A DNA stretch of 64,000 nt from Pyrinomonadaceae bacterium. Its GTDB lineage: Bacteria; Acidobacteriota; Blastocatellia; Pyrinomonadales; Pyrinomonadaceae. Positions 8,370-16,922 of the stretch are shown one piece after another. The stretch lies in NCBI GenBank assembly GCA_030841085.1, contig JAVEDP010000041.1, positions 1 to 64,000 on the forward strand, written 5' to 3'. A program made the translations under genes and the position numbers. The stretch's first letter is position 1; every line of letters begins with the position of its first letter. The notes below the pieces were generated by a model. It saw only the letters and a list, made by a program, of their open reading frames with translations. It did not search any database and was not told where the DNA came from.

Positions 8370-9281
8370 TCACTTATCCTTCGGCATGACTTCTTTCCCG
8401 CCCTGGAAAATCTCGCGCATCATGCGCTCCTGCGGCACAGAAAGTATTTCCAAACCATAACCGCGCCGTTGTTCGAGTTGTTCGCGTTGCACCTCAGTCA
8501 TTACCGGCAGATGTCTTTGCGTCCAGGCATTCTCAATAAACTCGAGTGGATAATCTTTTCTTAGCGGATGCCCTTCCCAATCAGGCGGCAACAGAATGCG
8601 GCGCAGGTCCGGATGATTGTCAAAGCTCACGCCAAAAAGATCGTACACTTCGCGTTCCATCCAATTCGCCGATGGCCAGACGCCGGTAACACTGTCAATG
8701 CTCGCGCCGTCCGCCAGCGCCACCTTCAAACGCACGCGTTCATTTCGCGGAATCGAAAAAAGGTTGTAGACAATTTCGAGCGGCGCGTCGGCTCGCATCG
8801 GATAATGCACACAAGTGAGATCGGATAAGTAATTGAAACGCGCGTCCGGATCGTCGCGAAGAAACGTGGACACTTCAACAATGCTTTCACGATTAACACG
8901 TACCGCAACCTGGCCAAGAAATTCGGACGGCTCACTGATTGCGCCAGTAAACCTGGCCCTAAGTTTCTTTACTAACTTATTTTCGGAAGCATCGACGGGC
9001 TTGGGCCCTTCTTCCTTCTTCTTGACGGGAGCTTTCGGCGGACCGGCCGCAGGAGCTGCGGCTTTTTCGGAAAGCGATTCTTTTACTGCAGCGACGCGCG
9101 ACTTTGCTTGCTCAACCATCGCGGTTTTTTCCGCGTCGGCGCCAGCCAGTTCGCCGCCAGCGGGAATGGAAGAAGGCGGCGGCGTGCCGCTGGAATCCGC
9201 AGGCACCACAACGCCCGCAGGTTCCTGCGCAGTCTCGTCAGCCCGTTTGCCCGGATCGGGCTTGTCGCTGTCTTCGGCCAT
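8370..9281 (-). CDS. nuoC: NADH-quinone oxidoreductase subunit C with long N-terminal extension
   Basis: Peripheral-arm 30 kDa subunit of complex I. The NuoC domain occupies roughly residues 105-270 and is recognised by YLSDLTCVHYP, SANWMEREVYDLFGV and HPDLRRILLPPDWEGHPLRK. The first 100 residues are low-complexity, rich in Ala, Pro, Lys and Glu (for example PKAPVKKKEEGPKPVD), and are not part of the family domain. The total of 303 residues compares with about 200 in many bacteria. It is the first gene of the downstream nuo block, 9 kb from nuoAB. Confidence 0.95.
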   Translation of the reverse strand: MAEDSDKPDPGKRADETAQEPAGVVVPADSSGTPPPSSIPAGGELAGADAEKTAMVEQAKSRVAAVKESLSEKAAAPAAGPPKAPVKKKEEGPKPVDASENKLVKKLRARFTGAISEPSEFLGQVAVRVNRESIVEVSTFLRDDPDARFNYLSDLTCVHYPMRADAPLEIVYNLFSIPRNERVRLKVALADGASIDSVTGVWPSANWMEREVYDLFGVSFDNHPDLRRILLPPDWEGHPLRKDYPLEFIENAWTQRHLPVMTEVQREQLEQRRGYGLEILSVPQERMMREIFQGGKEVMPKDK

Positions 9282-9449
9282 TAGCTTTTGAGTCTCGCGC
9301 TCACACTGTCACTGCAAGTGCGATCGGTTCAACATTGATCGCGCCCACGACTTAGGCGAAGTGTTAAATGCTATTGCAAAAGGTCGGCAGAGATGGATTT
9401 AAGCATGGCGCTAATTCGCTGTCAACCAACTTGTTATCGCGGATTCCGC

Positions 9450-9533
9450 GTAAAGCAAACTGTTAGTTTGCGGCCGTCCATTGGCTTATAGTTGACAGCT
9501 AACCAACCAACGCAAACTAACAGTTTGCTTTAC
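9450..9533. repeat. Inverted-repeat element, family A copy 2
   Basis: Arms GTAAAGCAAACTGTTAGTTT and its reverse complement, with a spacer of about 40 bp. It lies in the 373-bp gap between the divergent nuoC and rpmE genes; the rest of that gap contains only the putative rpmE promoter. Confidence 0.9.
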
Positions 9534-9571
9534 GATCCGCGCAAACTAACCACGACTTAGAGCACGCCAAC

Positions 9572-9601
9572 TTGACCACACAACCTGCGAAACCCTATCA
9601 T
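9572..9601 (+). promoter_or_regulatory. Putative sigma-70-type promoter of rpmE
   Basis: TTGACC at 9572-9577 and TATCAT at 9596-9601 are separated by 18 bp. They lie about 55 bp upstream of the rpmE start. Each box differs from consensus by one base. Confidence 0.4.
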
Positions 9602-9654
9602 GTGATGTTTGAAAATGAGGCATTTAGCCGTCTATAGATGAGGGTTACAAGACA

Positions 9655-9888
9655 ATGAAACCAGGAATTCACCCCGAGTATCACGAGATTACTGTCAGTT
9701 GCGCGTGCGGCGAGAGCTTTAAGACGCGTTCAACCAAGGGCGGCGACTTGCACGTGGAAATCTGCTCGGCCTGCCACCCGTTTTTTACCGGTAAACAGAA
9801 GCTGGTCGACACGGCGGGACGCGTGGATCGCTTTAACAAACGCTACGGCAAGAAAACGCCGACAGAAACGACTACGCCCGCAGCGTAA
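9655..9888 (+). CDS. rpmE: 50S ribosomal protein L31, zinc-binding form
   Basis: Ribosomal protein of the large subunit that bridges to the small subunit head. The 77 residues begin [20 protein letters not shown], and zinc ligands are expected at Cys16, Cys18, Cys37 and Cys40. This makes it the Cys-containing (C+) type rather than the zinc-free paralogue. A GAGGG ribosome-binding site precedes the ATG. The C-terminal Thr/Ala tail is slightly longer than usual. It is followed by a DUF1385 gene and prfA, a gene order also known from other phyla. Confidence 0.95.
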   Translation: MKPGIHPEYHEITVSCACGESFKTRSTKGGDLHVEICSACHPFFTGKQKLVDTAGRVDRFNKRYGKKTPTETTTPAA

Positions 9889-10044
9889 AGCGCTGCTGCT
9901 CTGCCGAGGACAAAGTGATTTCGAGACGACACTAGCGAAACTTTAAGATGAGACGCCGGCTGCGGTTGAGCGTTCAGGCTTTAGCTTGCCTCTTGCGGGC
10001 AATCACTAAAGGTTGAACTCCAAACGAGCCGGCGTTAGTGTTTA

Positions 10045-10171
10045 GTAGGACAGACATTCCTGTCTGTCCCTGACAAGTAGGACAGACATTCCTGTCTGTC
10101 CCTGACAAGTAGGACAGACATTCCTGTCTGTCCCTTAATAAAAAAAGGACAGGCAGGAATTCCTGTCCTAC
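10045..10171. repeat. Inverted-repeat element, family B copy 2, with tandem copies
   Basis: Three direct copies of a unit containing GTAGGACAGACATTCCTG are followed by one inverted copy (AGGACAGGCAGGAATTCCTG). It lies directly upstream of the DUF1385 gene; the final bases come close to its ribosome-binding site. Confidence 0.9.
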
Positions 10172-10183
10172 AAGGAAAAACAA

Positions 10184-11380
10184 TTGAGCACAAACGAAAG
10201 AGATCTAATCGTAGGCGGCCAGGCGGTGATCGAAGGCGTCATGATGCGCACACCCAACGCCTATGCCATCGCCGTGCGCAAAGCAGATGGAACCATCGTC
10301 AACACGGCAGCGCGACTGCCGAAGTGGAGCGATAAGTATCCGCTGTTGAAATTGCCAGTGTTAAGAGGCAGCGCAGTCCTGGTGCAATCGATGGGTCTCG
10401 GAATCAAGGCGCTAAACTTTTCCGCCAACGAAGCTTTTGCGGACGCGCAGGAAGCGGAAGTTGAACAAGTAGAATTCGCACTGACGCCGGCCGTAATTGA
10501 AGGTGAAGGCGATTTCGCTGGAGTCACCGGCGCGGTACCCGGCTTGTTTCCTATCCCGACGCAAAAACGTTCAAAGGATGAAATGAAGAAGGGTGGCACC
10601 ACGGCCGCCGCTGGTTCGATCATTTTCGCATTGATCTTTAACGTGCTGTTGTTCGTCGCTGCTCCGTTGTTGCTGACCAACGCGTTGTTCATTGCTGCCG
10701 GTTGGGCGCCAACGCCCGCCGTCACCTCGACCACAACGCCGGAAACTCAGGCGCAGGCGAACGATTCAGCGAATGTTGCGACCGAAAGCGTTGACAAACC
10801 GTGGTACACGCGAGGGTGGACAGCGACGAAGACCTATCTTCATCCCGTTCGACCTTCAATTGCTTTTAATTTGGTCGATGGCGTAATCCGCATGTCGTTT
10901 TTTCTGATCATGATCTTCAGTTTTTCGTTGCTGAAAGATTTGCGACGCGTGTTCGAGTACCACGGAGCCGAACACAAAACCGTCTTTACCTGGGAACGTG
11001 GGCTGCCGTTGACGGTCGCAAACGCGCGACCGCAACCTCGTCAACATCCGCGCTGCGGCACCAGCTTTTTGATGATTGTGATGCTCGTCTCTATCGTGTT
11101 GTTTTCAGTCGTCAAGTTTGATTCGTTGATTTACAACTTTCTGGTGCGCATTGCGTTGATTCCGATTGTCGCCGGCTTGTCGTATGAAATCATTCGCGTG
11201 TCGGCCAAAAAAGAGAGCGGCTGGTTCTTTAAAGTAATCACGCGGCCCGGCGTTTGGCTGCAAAACATTACGACGCAGGAACCCGACGATCAGCAACTCG
11301 AGGTTGCCATTGAAGCCTTGAAGGAATCGTTGAAGCTCGAGCCGCAACCGGCGGAAGCAGCGCTGGCGCCAATGTCCTGA
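10184..11380 (+). CDS. DUF1385 family membrane protein (YqhQ-like)
   Basis: A 398-residue integral membrane protein of the DUF1385 family, whose biochemical role is not established. The start is TTG at 10184 with an AAGGA site 8 bases upstream. Family signatures are [14 protein letters not shown] at the N-terminus, [21 protein letters not shown], and a central [14 protein letters not shown] followed by [16 protein letters not shown]. There are at least four hydrophobic helices, and a Thr/Ala-rich insert near residues 185-205. The position between rpmE and prfA matches the conserved neighbourhood in Firmicutes and suggests co-regulation with translation genes. Confidence 0.9.
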   Translation: MSTNERDLIVGGQAVIEGVMMRTPNAYAIAVRKADGTIVNTAARLPKWSDKYPLLKLPVLRGSAVLVQSMGLGIKALNFSANEAFADAQEAEVEQVEFALTPAVIEGEGDFAGVTGAVPGLFPIPTQKRSKDEMKKGGTTAAAGSIIFALIFNVLLFVAAPLLLTNALFIAAGWAPTPAVTSTTTPETQAQANDSANVATESVDKPWYTRGWTATKTYLHPVRPSIAFNLVDGVIRMSFFLIMIFSFSLLKDLRRVFEYHGAEHKTVFTWERGLPLTVANARPQPRQHPRCGTSFLMIVMLVSIVLFSVVKFDSLIYNFLVRIALIPIVAGLSYEIIRVSAKKESGWFFKVITRPGVWLQNITTQEPDDQQLEVAIEALKESLKLEPQPAEAALAPMS

Positions 11381-11461
11381 ATTTAGTGTCCGATGAGCTT
11401 TCAGCTTGTCGTAGGTTGAAAAGAAGAAACTCGACAAACTAAAGTTTTGTCGAACAATGAG

Positions 11462-12538
11462 ATGTTACAGAGACTCGAACAAATAGAGGCGCGCTACGAA
11501 GAGCTGGCGAATGAGCTGTCCGCACCGGAGTTGCTGGCGGACCAGGCGGCCTATACGAAAGCGGCCCGGCAACATCGAAACCTGGGCGAGATAGTTGAGA
11601 AATATCACACCTGGAAAACGCTGAACGAAGAGTTAACGGGTGCGCGCGAGTTGCTCGACACCGCCGACGACGACGAGATGCGCGAGATGGCACGAGCCGA
11701 GGTGGAAACTCTGCAACGGAAACTGGAGAAAACCGACACCGAACTAAAAGTGCTGTTAGTTCCGTCTGATCCGAATGACGAGAAAAATGTAATCGTGGAA
11801 ATCCGCGCGGGCACCGGCGGCGACGAAGCGAGTTTGTTCGCCGGCGACATGCTGCGTATGTACAGTCGCTATGCCGAGAAGCAAGGCTGGCGCTTTGAAG
11901 TGCTCGACTCTTCGGAAACGGGAATCGGCGGCATCAAAGAAGCGGTCGTTTTGATCGAAGGCGAAAAGGTTTATTCAAAGATGAAACACGAGTCGGGCGT
12001 GCATCGCGTGCAACGCGTTCCGCAAACCGAAGGCAGCGGACGAATTCACACCTCCGCGATCACCGTAGCGGTACTGCCCGAAGCTGAAGAAGTCGACGTA
12101 AAGATCGATCCGAAAGAGTTGCGAATTGACACCTTCTGTTCCTCTGGCCCGGGTGGCCAGTCGGTGAACACAACTTATTCGGCAGTCCGCATCACACATC
12201 TGCCGACGAATGTGGTTGTGTCCATGCAAGACGAAAAATCCCAAATCAAGAATCGCGAGAAAGCGATGCGCGTGTTGCGCGCTCGCCTGCAGGAACTGGA
12301 AGAACAAAAGCAGCACGATGCAGTTGCCAGCGAACGCCGTTCAATGGTTGGTTCCGGCGACCGCTCTGAAAAGATTCGCACTTATAACTTCAAGGAAAAC
12401 CGCGTCACTGACCATCGCATAGGGCTCACGATTCATCAGCTCGACCTGGTTATGGAAGGTAACCTTGACGAAATTATTCAGGCCCTCATCACCCACGATC
12501 AGGCTGAGAAACTTAAGAATGAAGCAGTCGCAGCCTAA
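11462..12538 (+). CDS. prfA: Peptide chain release factor 1
   Basis: Releases the finished polypeptide at UAA and UAG codons. The GGQ motif that enters the peptidyl transferase centre is at residues 231-233 ([15 protein letters not shown]). The tripeptide that reads the stop codon is P-Q-T ([15 protein letters not shown]), which marks RF1 rather than RF2. The start [16 protein letters not shown] at 11462 fits the family N-terminus; a TTG five codons upstream was not chosen. The product has 358 residues. No prmC methyltransferase gene follows, although it is a common neighbour. Confidence 0.97.
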   Translation: MLQRLEQIEARYEELANELSAPELLADQAAYTKAARQHRNLGEIVEKYHTWKTLNEELTGARELLDTADDDEMREMARAEVETLQRKLEKTDTELKVLLVPSDPNDEKNVIVEIRAGTGGDEASLFAGDMLRMYSRYAEKQGWRFEVLDSSETGIGGIKEAVVLIEGEKVYSKMKHESGVHRVQRVPQTEGSGRIHTSAITVAVLPEAEEVDVKIDPKELRIDTFCSSGPGGQSVNTTYSAVRITHLPTNVVVSMQDEKSQIKNREKAMRVLRARLQELEEQKQHDAVASERRSMVGSGDRSEKIRTYNFKENRVTDHRIGLTIHQLDLVMEGNLDEIIQALITHDQAEKLKNEAVAA

Positions 12539-12543
12539 AAAAA

Positions 12544-12670
12544 GTGCTGAGTGCTGAGTACTGAGTGCTGAGTACTGAGTTTCAGGTTTCCGCTCCAGAG
12601 TTCGATAGCTTCAAAGGTTAACATTCGTCTTAACTCAGCACTCAGCACTCAGCACTCAGCACTCAGCACT
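12544..12670. repeat. Inverted-repeat element, family D copy 2
   Basis: The left arm is GTGCTGAGTGCTGAGTACTG and the right arm is an ACTCAGCACTCAGCACTCAG tandem that runs up to the start codon of the next gene. No ribosome-binding site is left between the repeat and the ATG at 12671, which is unusual. Confidence 0.85.
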
Positions 12671-13303
12671 ATGCCTTTAACCACCCACGTCATCATCATT
12701 CGTCACGGCCAATCGCAGGGCAACGCTGAAGGTCGCTTTGGTGGCCATACCGACACCCCTCTTTCAGCCCGCGGCCGCAAACAAGCGGAAGCTACTGCCC
12801 GCGCACTCGCATCGGAAAAATTCGACGCCATCTATTCCAGCGATCTGCCGCGAGCGATCGAAACGGCGACACCTCTGGCTGAGCGAGTTGGCATCGAGCT
12901 GGAGGCCAGCGAAGCATTGCGCGAACGCAGCGTCGGCGTCATGGAAGGTTTAACTTTCGAAGAGGCTGCGGAACAACATCCGGAACAATACCAGGCGCTG
13001 TTACGGCGAGATTTCGAGCACGTCCTGGCAGGCGGAGAAAGTTATCGGCAAACGCTTGATCGGGCGTCGCGAAAACTTGACGACGCAATAGACCAGCACA
13101 AGGGCGGACGAATTGTGATGTTTGCGCATACCGGAACGATCTGCATTTTGATTCTGCACTTGATGGGCGCGCTGGACGCGCCTGACCTTAAACCAGTTTG
13201 GATTGCCACCTCCAATTGCGGCATCGCGCGTTTTGATTTGCGTTCAGACGGGTTCGTCCGCGTTCTCAACATCAACGACACACGGCACCTCAACGGAATC
13301 TAA
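12671..13303 (+). CDS. Histidine phosphatase family protein (phosphoglycerate-mutase-like)
   Basis: A 210-residue enzyme of the histidine phosphatase superfamily, branch 1. The catalytic motif is R11-H12-G13 (IIRHGQSQGNAEGRFGGHTD). The second half has the SSDLPRAIETATPLA and HTGTICILILHLMG signatures that complete the phosphate pocket. The substrate cannot be told from sequence; relatives include CobC-type and broad-specificity phosphatases. Cytoplasmic, with no signal peptide. Confidence 0.88.
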   Translation: MPLTTHVIIIRHGQSQGNAEGRFGGHTDTPLSARGRKQAEATARALASEKFDAIYSSDLPRAIETATPLAERVGIELEASEALRERSVGVMEGLTFEEAAEQHPEQYQALLRRDFEHVLAGGESYRQTLDRASRKLDDAIDQHKGGRIVMFAHTGTICILILHLMGALDAPDLKPVWIATSNCGIARFDLRSDGFVRVLNINDTRHLNGI

Positions 13304-13310
13304 AAAAATT

Positions 13311-13395
13311 GTAAAGCAAACTGTTAGTTTGCGGTGGTTCGTCAGCACCCAACTTGAGTGGCTACCAACCAACGCAAACTAACAGTTTGCTTTAC
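13311..13395. repeat. Inverted-repeat element, family A copy 3
   Basis: Same arms as the copy at 9450. It lies between two convergent genes, so it could act as a bidirectional termination or processing hairpin. Confidence 0.9.
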
Positions 13396-13404
13396 GATAA
13401 CAAC

Positions 13405-13878
13405 TCATGGCGTCGAGATTCGCGCGCGCTCGGCGTTAGCCCAGTCGCAAAGCGTCTTCTTGTCTTCAGCCGAAAGCTTCGAGCCGGGATGCAGCGGAGT
13501 ATAAATGCTCAGCGGCATCTGGCCATCTTGAACCTGTTCACACATGTCTCTCAGCCGGCGAGCTTGTTTGTCCTTATCATAAGCACCCCACTGCGAGAGG
13601 TTCATCGCGCCGCGCGCATCATTCACATCACTAATCACAAGCCAGGACGAAGGCGCCACATTCGAGTACCACGGCCAGCGCGTCTTATTCGAATGACAAT
13701 CATTGCAAGAGCGGTCGAAGATCGCCTCTGCTTGCGGGCTAACTTGTAAATGCGACTCGATAGTCTGGGTTGGATCAATCGCAGGATTTGCCTTGGGCAT
13801 GCGATAAAACTGAATGATGATAAAGCCGGTGGCTAACAAAATAACGAGCCAGCGAAGAACTCTGAATGATCGTTTCAT
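13405..13878 (-). CDS. Membrane-anchored haem-binding domain protein (single CxxCH)
   Basis: A 157-residue c-type haem protein. One N-terminal transmembrane helix (LVILLATGFIIIQF) is followed by a periplasmic domain with C58-N-D-C61-H62 in the context CNDCHSNKTRWPWYSN. This is the signature of the Haem_bd family. A later GQMP may give the axial Met. The ATG at 13878 overlaps the stop of the preceding gene as ATGA, so the two are probably translationally coupled. It is the last gene of a five-gene operon headed by an ECF sigma factor, which suggests electron transfer or sensing in the periplasm. Confidence 0.85.
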   Translation of the reverse strand: MKRSFRVLRWLVILLATGFIIIQFYRMPKANPAIDPTQTIESHLQVSPQAEAIFDRSCNDCHSNKTRWPWYSNVAPSSWLVISDVNDARGAMNLSQWGAYDKDKQARRLRDMCEQVQDGQMPLSIYTPLHPGSKLSAEDKKTLCDWANAERARISTP

Positions 13879-14996
13879 GCTCGTAGTTTTCTCCTGCGCC
13901 ACAGAATAGCGACAGTTGAAAGCAGAGTCACGCCAAGAATTGCAGCGCCATACTTGATGCGGTTGCCGCCGGGAAAAAACGACAGGAAACCTTCCGTAGA
14001 CATTCCTGCTCCCTGGGCCACCGCGGCCTTGACGCTACCCGCATCCTGCGACCCTACGGTCGCGATGATTCTGTTGCTGCCGTCGGCGGAGATCTTTCTA
14101 ACGCGTGGTCCACTCGAGATATTCGGCAAAGTAAATCCAACTTCAAGCACATAAATGGCGCCATCCGGTGACGCGGCGACGCCATTGGGAAAATACGGAG
14201 GATCTGTCCGCAAAACTACTTCTGTTTTTCGGTCCGGATTAATCCTAAGGAGCCGGCGGTTTCCTGCGTCGGCAACGTAAACTGATCCGGAAGAGCTAAC
14301 TGCCAAACCGGTCAGGCTTCCGTACGCTGTGCCAAATAATGAGGGCTTGTCATCGACGGTTCTGGTGGTTAGCTCTCGGGCCAAAGTCGTTACCGAACCC
14401 TCCATCGTTACTTTCCGCACGGCAGCACCATCGCTGAGATACAAGCTGCCATCTGGTCCAAACGCCATGCCCCCGACGCTACTGAATTTGGCGGCAGCAC
14501 CCTTGCCGTCCTGGTGACCGTAGGCGCCACCCGCCAAACTTATCACCTGCCCGTCAGGCGAGCGACGCAGCAAAACTGTTCTCATCTTGGTGTGGTTGTT
14601 TTGATCTACTAGATACATGTTGCCGTCGCGATCCAACCAATTGCTCATGCTGCGCGGCGGATGAGTTGTGGGTTCCAATAGATAAGTGCTAGTCCCGTCG
14701 GGTCTCATCTTCCAGACATCGCTCACCCATTTCTGTCCCTCGTAACTGATATCTCCACCATAAATATTGTCCTGCGCATCAATCGTCAGTTCGTGCACAT
14801 GTCTGCCGCTGACACCGGCGCGAAACACAGAAAGCCTTCCCTGTTTGTCGATCTTCCAAACAGTTTCCAGGTCGCTGAAGTAAACATTTCCGGCGCGATC
14901 CAAAACGATACCCGTGGCGGGATGAGCAGCTGCTGCTGAAAACAAGAATAGCGGCGTGAACAACACAAGCATCACGATTAAGAACTTATGTTTCAT
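13875..14996 (-). CDS. Exported, membrane-anchored beta-propeller (NHL/SMP-30-like)
   Basis: A 373-residue protein with an N-terminal signal peptide (KFLIVMLVLFTPLFLFSAAA). Repeated blades follow, of the form GIVLDRAGNVYFSDL, LTIDAQDNIYGGD and LAVSSSGSVYVADAGNRRLL. It ends in a single C-terminal transmembrane helix and a positive tail (VAILWRRRKLRA), so the propeller should face the periplasm. The ATG at 14996 is preferred to a TTG at 15029. Propellers of this type bind ligands or partner proteins, or hydrolyse lactones; no catalytic assignment is possible here. It overlaps the haem-binding gene downstream. Confidence 0.8.
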   Translation of the reverse strand: MKHKFLIVMLVLFTPLFLFSAAAAHPATGIVLDRAGNVYFSDLETVWKIDKQGRLSVFRAGVSGRHVHELTIDAQDNIYGGDISYEGQKWVSDVWKMRPDGTSTYLLEPTTHPPRSMSNWLDRDGNMYLVDQNNHTKMRTVLLRRSPDGQVISLAGGAYGHQDGKGAAAKFSSVGGMAFGPDGSLYLSDGAAVRKVTMEGSVTTLARELTTRTVDDKPSLFGTAYGSLTGLAVSSSGSVYVADAGNRRLLRINPDRKTEVVLRTDPPYFPNGVAASPDGAIYVLEVGFTLPNISSGPRVRKISADGSNRIIATVGSQDAGSVKAAVAQGAGMSTEGFLSFFPGGNRIKYGAAILGVTLLSTVAILWRRRKLRA

Positions 14997-15029
14997 GAAG
15001 ACTCCGATACGGCAGCAACACAATATCAA

Positions 15030-15689
15030 TCAGCGTCCGGTACAATTGGTCGAGCAGCGTTCAACTTTTATGTCGCGGACTCCTCTCAACACGCCATCAG
15101 CGCCGCGGGTCAGTTTGAGAATGGAACCAAAGGTTCCCTCGCCCGCGAGCTTCCCACGCATTTCCGGAGTAATGAATGTATCGCCCTCAAACAAGAACTC
15201 ATCGATCCAGTACTCGGGATATCCGGGTCCGGATACAAACGCATGAATGTGAGCAGGATTGTTGCGTCCCGGATAAGGCGCGGGCTTTATCGTGCGAAAC
15301 TCGTAACGCCCCTCAGCGTTCGTTCGCAGCAAGCCATGAATACGCGTGTTGCGATTATCGCCGCCACTTTCCGACAGCTTGGAATAATGGCCGGTAGCGT
15401 CCGTTTGATAGACCCACAAATTCATTCCCGGCAAAGGCGTGCGCCCATCAGGCGCGTAGATCGTTCCTGAGATGATCAGCGGATCGCCCGGCTCATTGTC
15501 TAATACCGTCGCGATCTTCCAGGGTAAGTTTGGTGAGTTGGTGTTCAGAGCTGCCCTTACCCGGGTTTGGCCCCGACAACCCCACATACTAAGCAAGCCT
15601 AGTTGCAAAGATGGCAACGCCATTGCAAACAGCGAAGCATGCTTAATAAAACTTCTGCGACTAAAGTTCCGGGACTGATTGTTCCGCAT
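15030..15689 (-). CDS. Tat-exported intradiol ring-cleavage dioxygenase-like protein
   Basis: A 219-residue protein of the protocatechuate 3,4-dioxygenase superfamily. A twin-arginine signal (SRRSFIK at 10-16) is followed by a hydrophobic stretch. The four non-haem Fe(III) ligands of the family appear to be conserved: Tyr102 (DATGHYSK), Tyr139 (IKPAPYPGRN), His147 and His149 (PAHIH). An active intradiol dioxygenase would open catechol-type rings, but here the protein would be folded in the cytoplasm and exported. Its operon partners are a sigma/anti-sigma pair, a propeller and a haem protein, and no aromatic catabolism genes are near. The substrate is unknown. Confidence 0.83.
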   Translation of the reverse strand: MRNNQSRNFSRRSFIKHASLFAMALPSLQLGLLSMWGCRGQTRVRAALNTNSPNLPWKIATVLDNEPGDPLIISGTIYAPDGRTPLPGMNLWVYQTDATGHYSKLSESGGDNRNTRIHGLLRTNAEGRYEFRTIKPAPYPGRNNPAHIHAFVSGPGYPEYWIDEFLFEGDTFITPEMRGKLAGEGTFGSILKLTRGADGVLRGVRDIKVERCSTNCTGR

Positions 15690-15720
15690 GTTTGTCTTCT
15701 CCTGATTAAGTCTTTGACTG

Positions 15721-16920
15721 CTAACGTACCAGTCCCCTTACCTCGCCAACTGCGCGAATCCAGAGGCCAACTGTCTTCTGCGGTTGGGACTCGCGAGTCC
15801 AGGTTGTCTCCATTTTGTCTCGCCACTGTTGCAGCATTTGCTCGTTGAGTTGCAAGACTCCTTCGCGCGAAACTCCATCCGGCGGCGCGACCAGCAGAGT
15901 CAAACGATCGTAGACGCGCTCGCGATCGGTTCCCTGGACGCGGGGAAGTAGATGCCACAAAGTCAACGAGTCGCGCGGTCTCGCCTGACCCAAAAGGACA
16001 TCAAGCGTTGGAATTATGGACCAGTTTTTATCGTTCGGTTCGAAATCAAACTTTGAAAGTGCCAGTCGAAACGGTTGCGACGCATCTTCAAAGTACGGCG
16101 TGCCCGGTCCAATCCCGGGACGCGTCGCGCAACTCGCGCCCGCCGGGACCATTGACTCCCTGTCCTTCAGCTGTAGCGCAACCCACCCCATCGTAACGTG
16201 CAAGAGTCCCGCGCCATTGTCGTCAACCTCCAGCGTGTACGCACAACCAAGATCCGCGGCCACCGCCGCAGGCGTGTCGACAAAGAACAGCCGCGGCGGC
16301 GCCCAAATCCTCGCGCTCATCTTTCCACGCGCAAGCTCGAGTCGATGTTCCGTGGCTCTTGCTGTCACCAGGCGCACGCGCGTATTCGGATCGATCTCCA
16401 CCTGGCCAATTGAACCGACATCAATCTGCGCGCGCGAGGAGCCATCAGTCTCCAGCCACTCGCCCAACGCCAGCCGGCCTTTTTCATCGATGGGTAACGA
16501 GGCAATTCGTGGAGAACCATTGAGCCGAACTACTTCCCAGAAAGGCAGTGACGGTCGCGGGTAAAAATAAAGCGCGCCGATACCGGTAATAAGAAGCAAC
16601 ACCGCGGCCACCGGCACCAAACGCCAACTTCGCAAGGTAGACTTTCGCCCGGAAACCTTTCGCTTGGAAACAAGCGAATGCGGTTCCTTCACGAGCGTAC
16701 CAACGGCGTCCAATTGAACCTGGAACTCGAGCCAGAGTGAGTCCGGAGCGGACAGTTGCGGCAATCGCTCCGCGAGTTTTACTCCGAGCTTTATCTCTTC
16801 AAACTGCTCGCGACAGCGGTTGCAGGCAATCAAGTGCTCGGCAATCCGGCGCGAGTCTTCGCCGGAGATTTCACCATGGCAGTAGGCGGATAAGTCTTTG
16901 GCAACGTGCTGCGAAAACAT
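15721..16920 (-). CDS. Anti-sigma factor with zinc-finger and FecR-like domain
   Basis: A 399-residue single-pass membrane protein. The N-terminal anti-sigma zinc-finger domain contains HLIACNRCREQF (the H-x3-C-x2-C pattern). A transmembrane helix (VAAVLLLITGIGALYF) near residue 110 leads to a periplasmic FecR-like region (GEWLETDGSSRAQIDVGSIG). A C-terminal region of about 100 residues has no recognised domain. The gene begins 2 bp after the sigma factor stop, the usual arrangement for an ECF pair. The FecR part implies that a periplasmic signal is relayed to release the sigma factor. Confidence 0.85.
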   Translation of the reverse strand: MFSQHVAKDLSAYCHGEISGEDSRRIAEHLIACNRCREQFEEIKLGVKLAERLPQLSAPDSLWLEFQVQLDAVGTLVKEPHSLVSKRKVSGRKSTLRSWRLVPVAAVLLLITGIGALYFYPRPSLPFWEVVRLNGSPRIASLPIDEKGRLALGEWLETDGSSRAQIDVGSIGQVEIDPNTRVRLVTARATEHRLELARGKMSARIWAPPRLFFVDTPAAVAADLGCAYTLEVDDNGAGLLHVTMGWVALQLKDRESMVPAGASCATRPGIGPGTPYFEDASQPFRLALSKFDFEPNDKNWSIIPTLDVLLGQARPRDSLTLWHLLPRVQGTDRERVYDRLTLLVAPPDGVSREGVLQLNEQMLQQWRDKMETTWTRESQPQKTVGLWIRAVGEVRGLVR

Positions 16921-16922
16921 TT

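Noticed and set aside
10045-10171. Direct repeats that might suggest a CRISPR array
   Set aside because: The units are themselves palindromic with only a few bases between them, and the last is inverted. There are no unique spacers of constant length and no cas genes.
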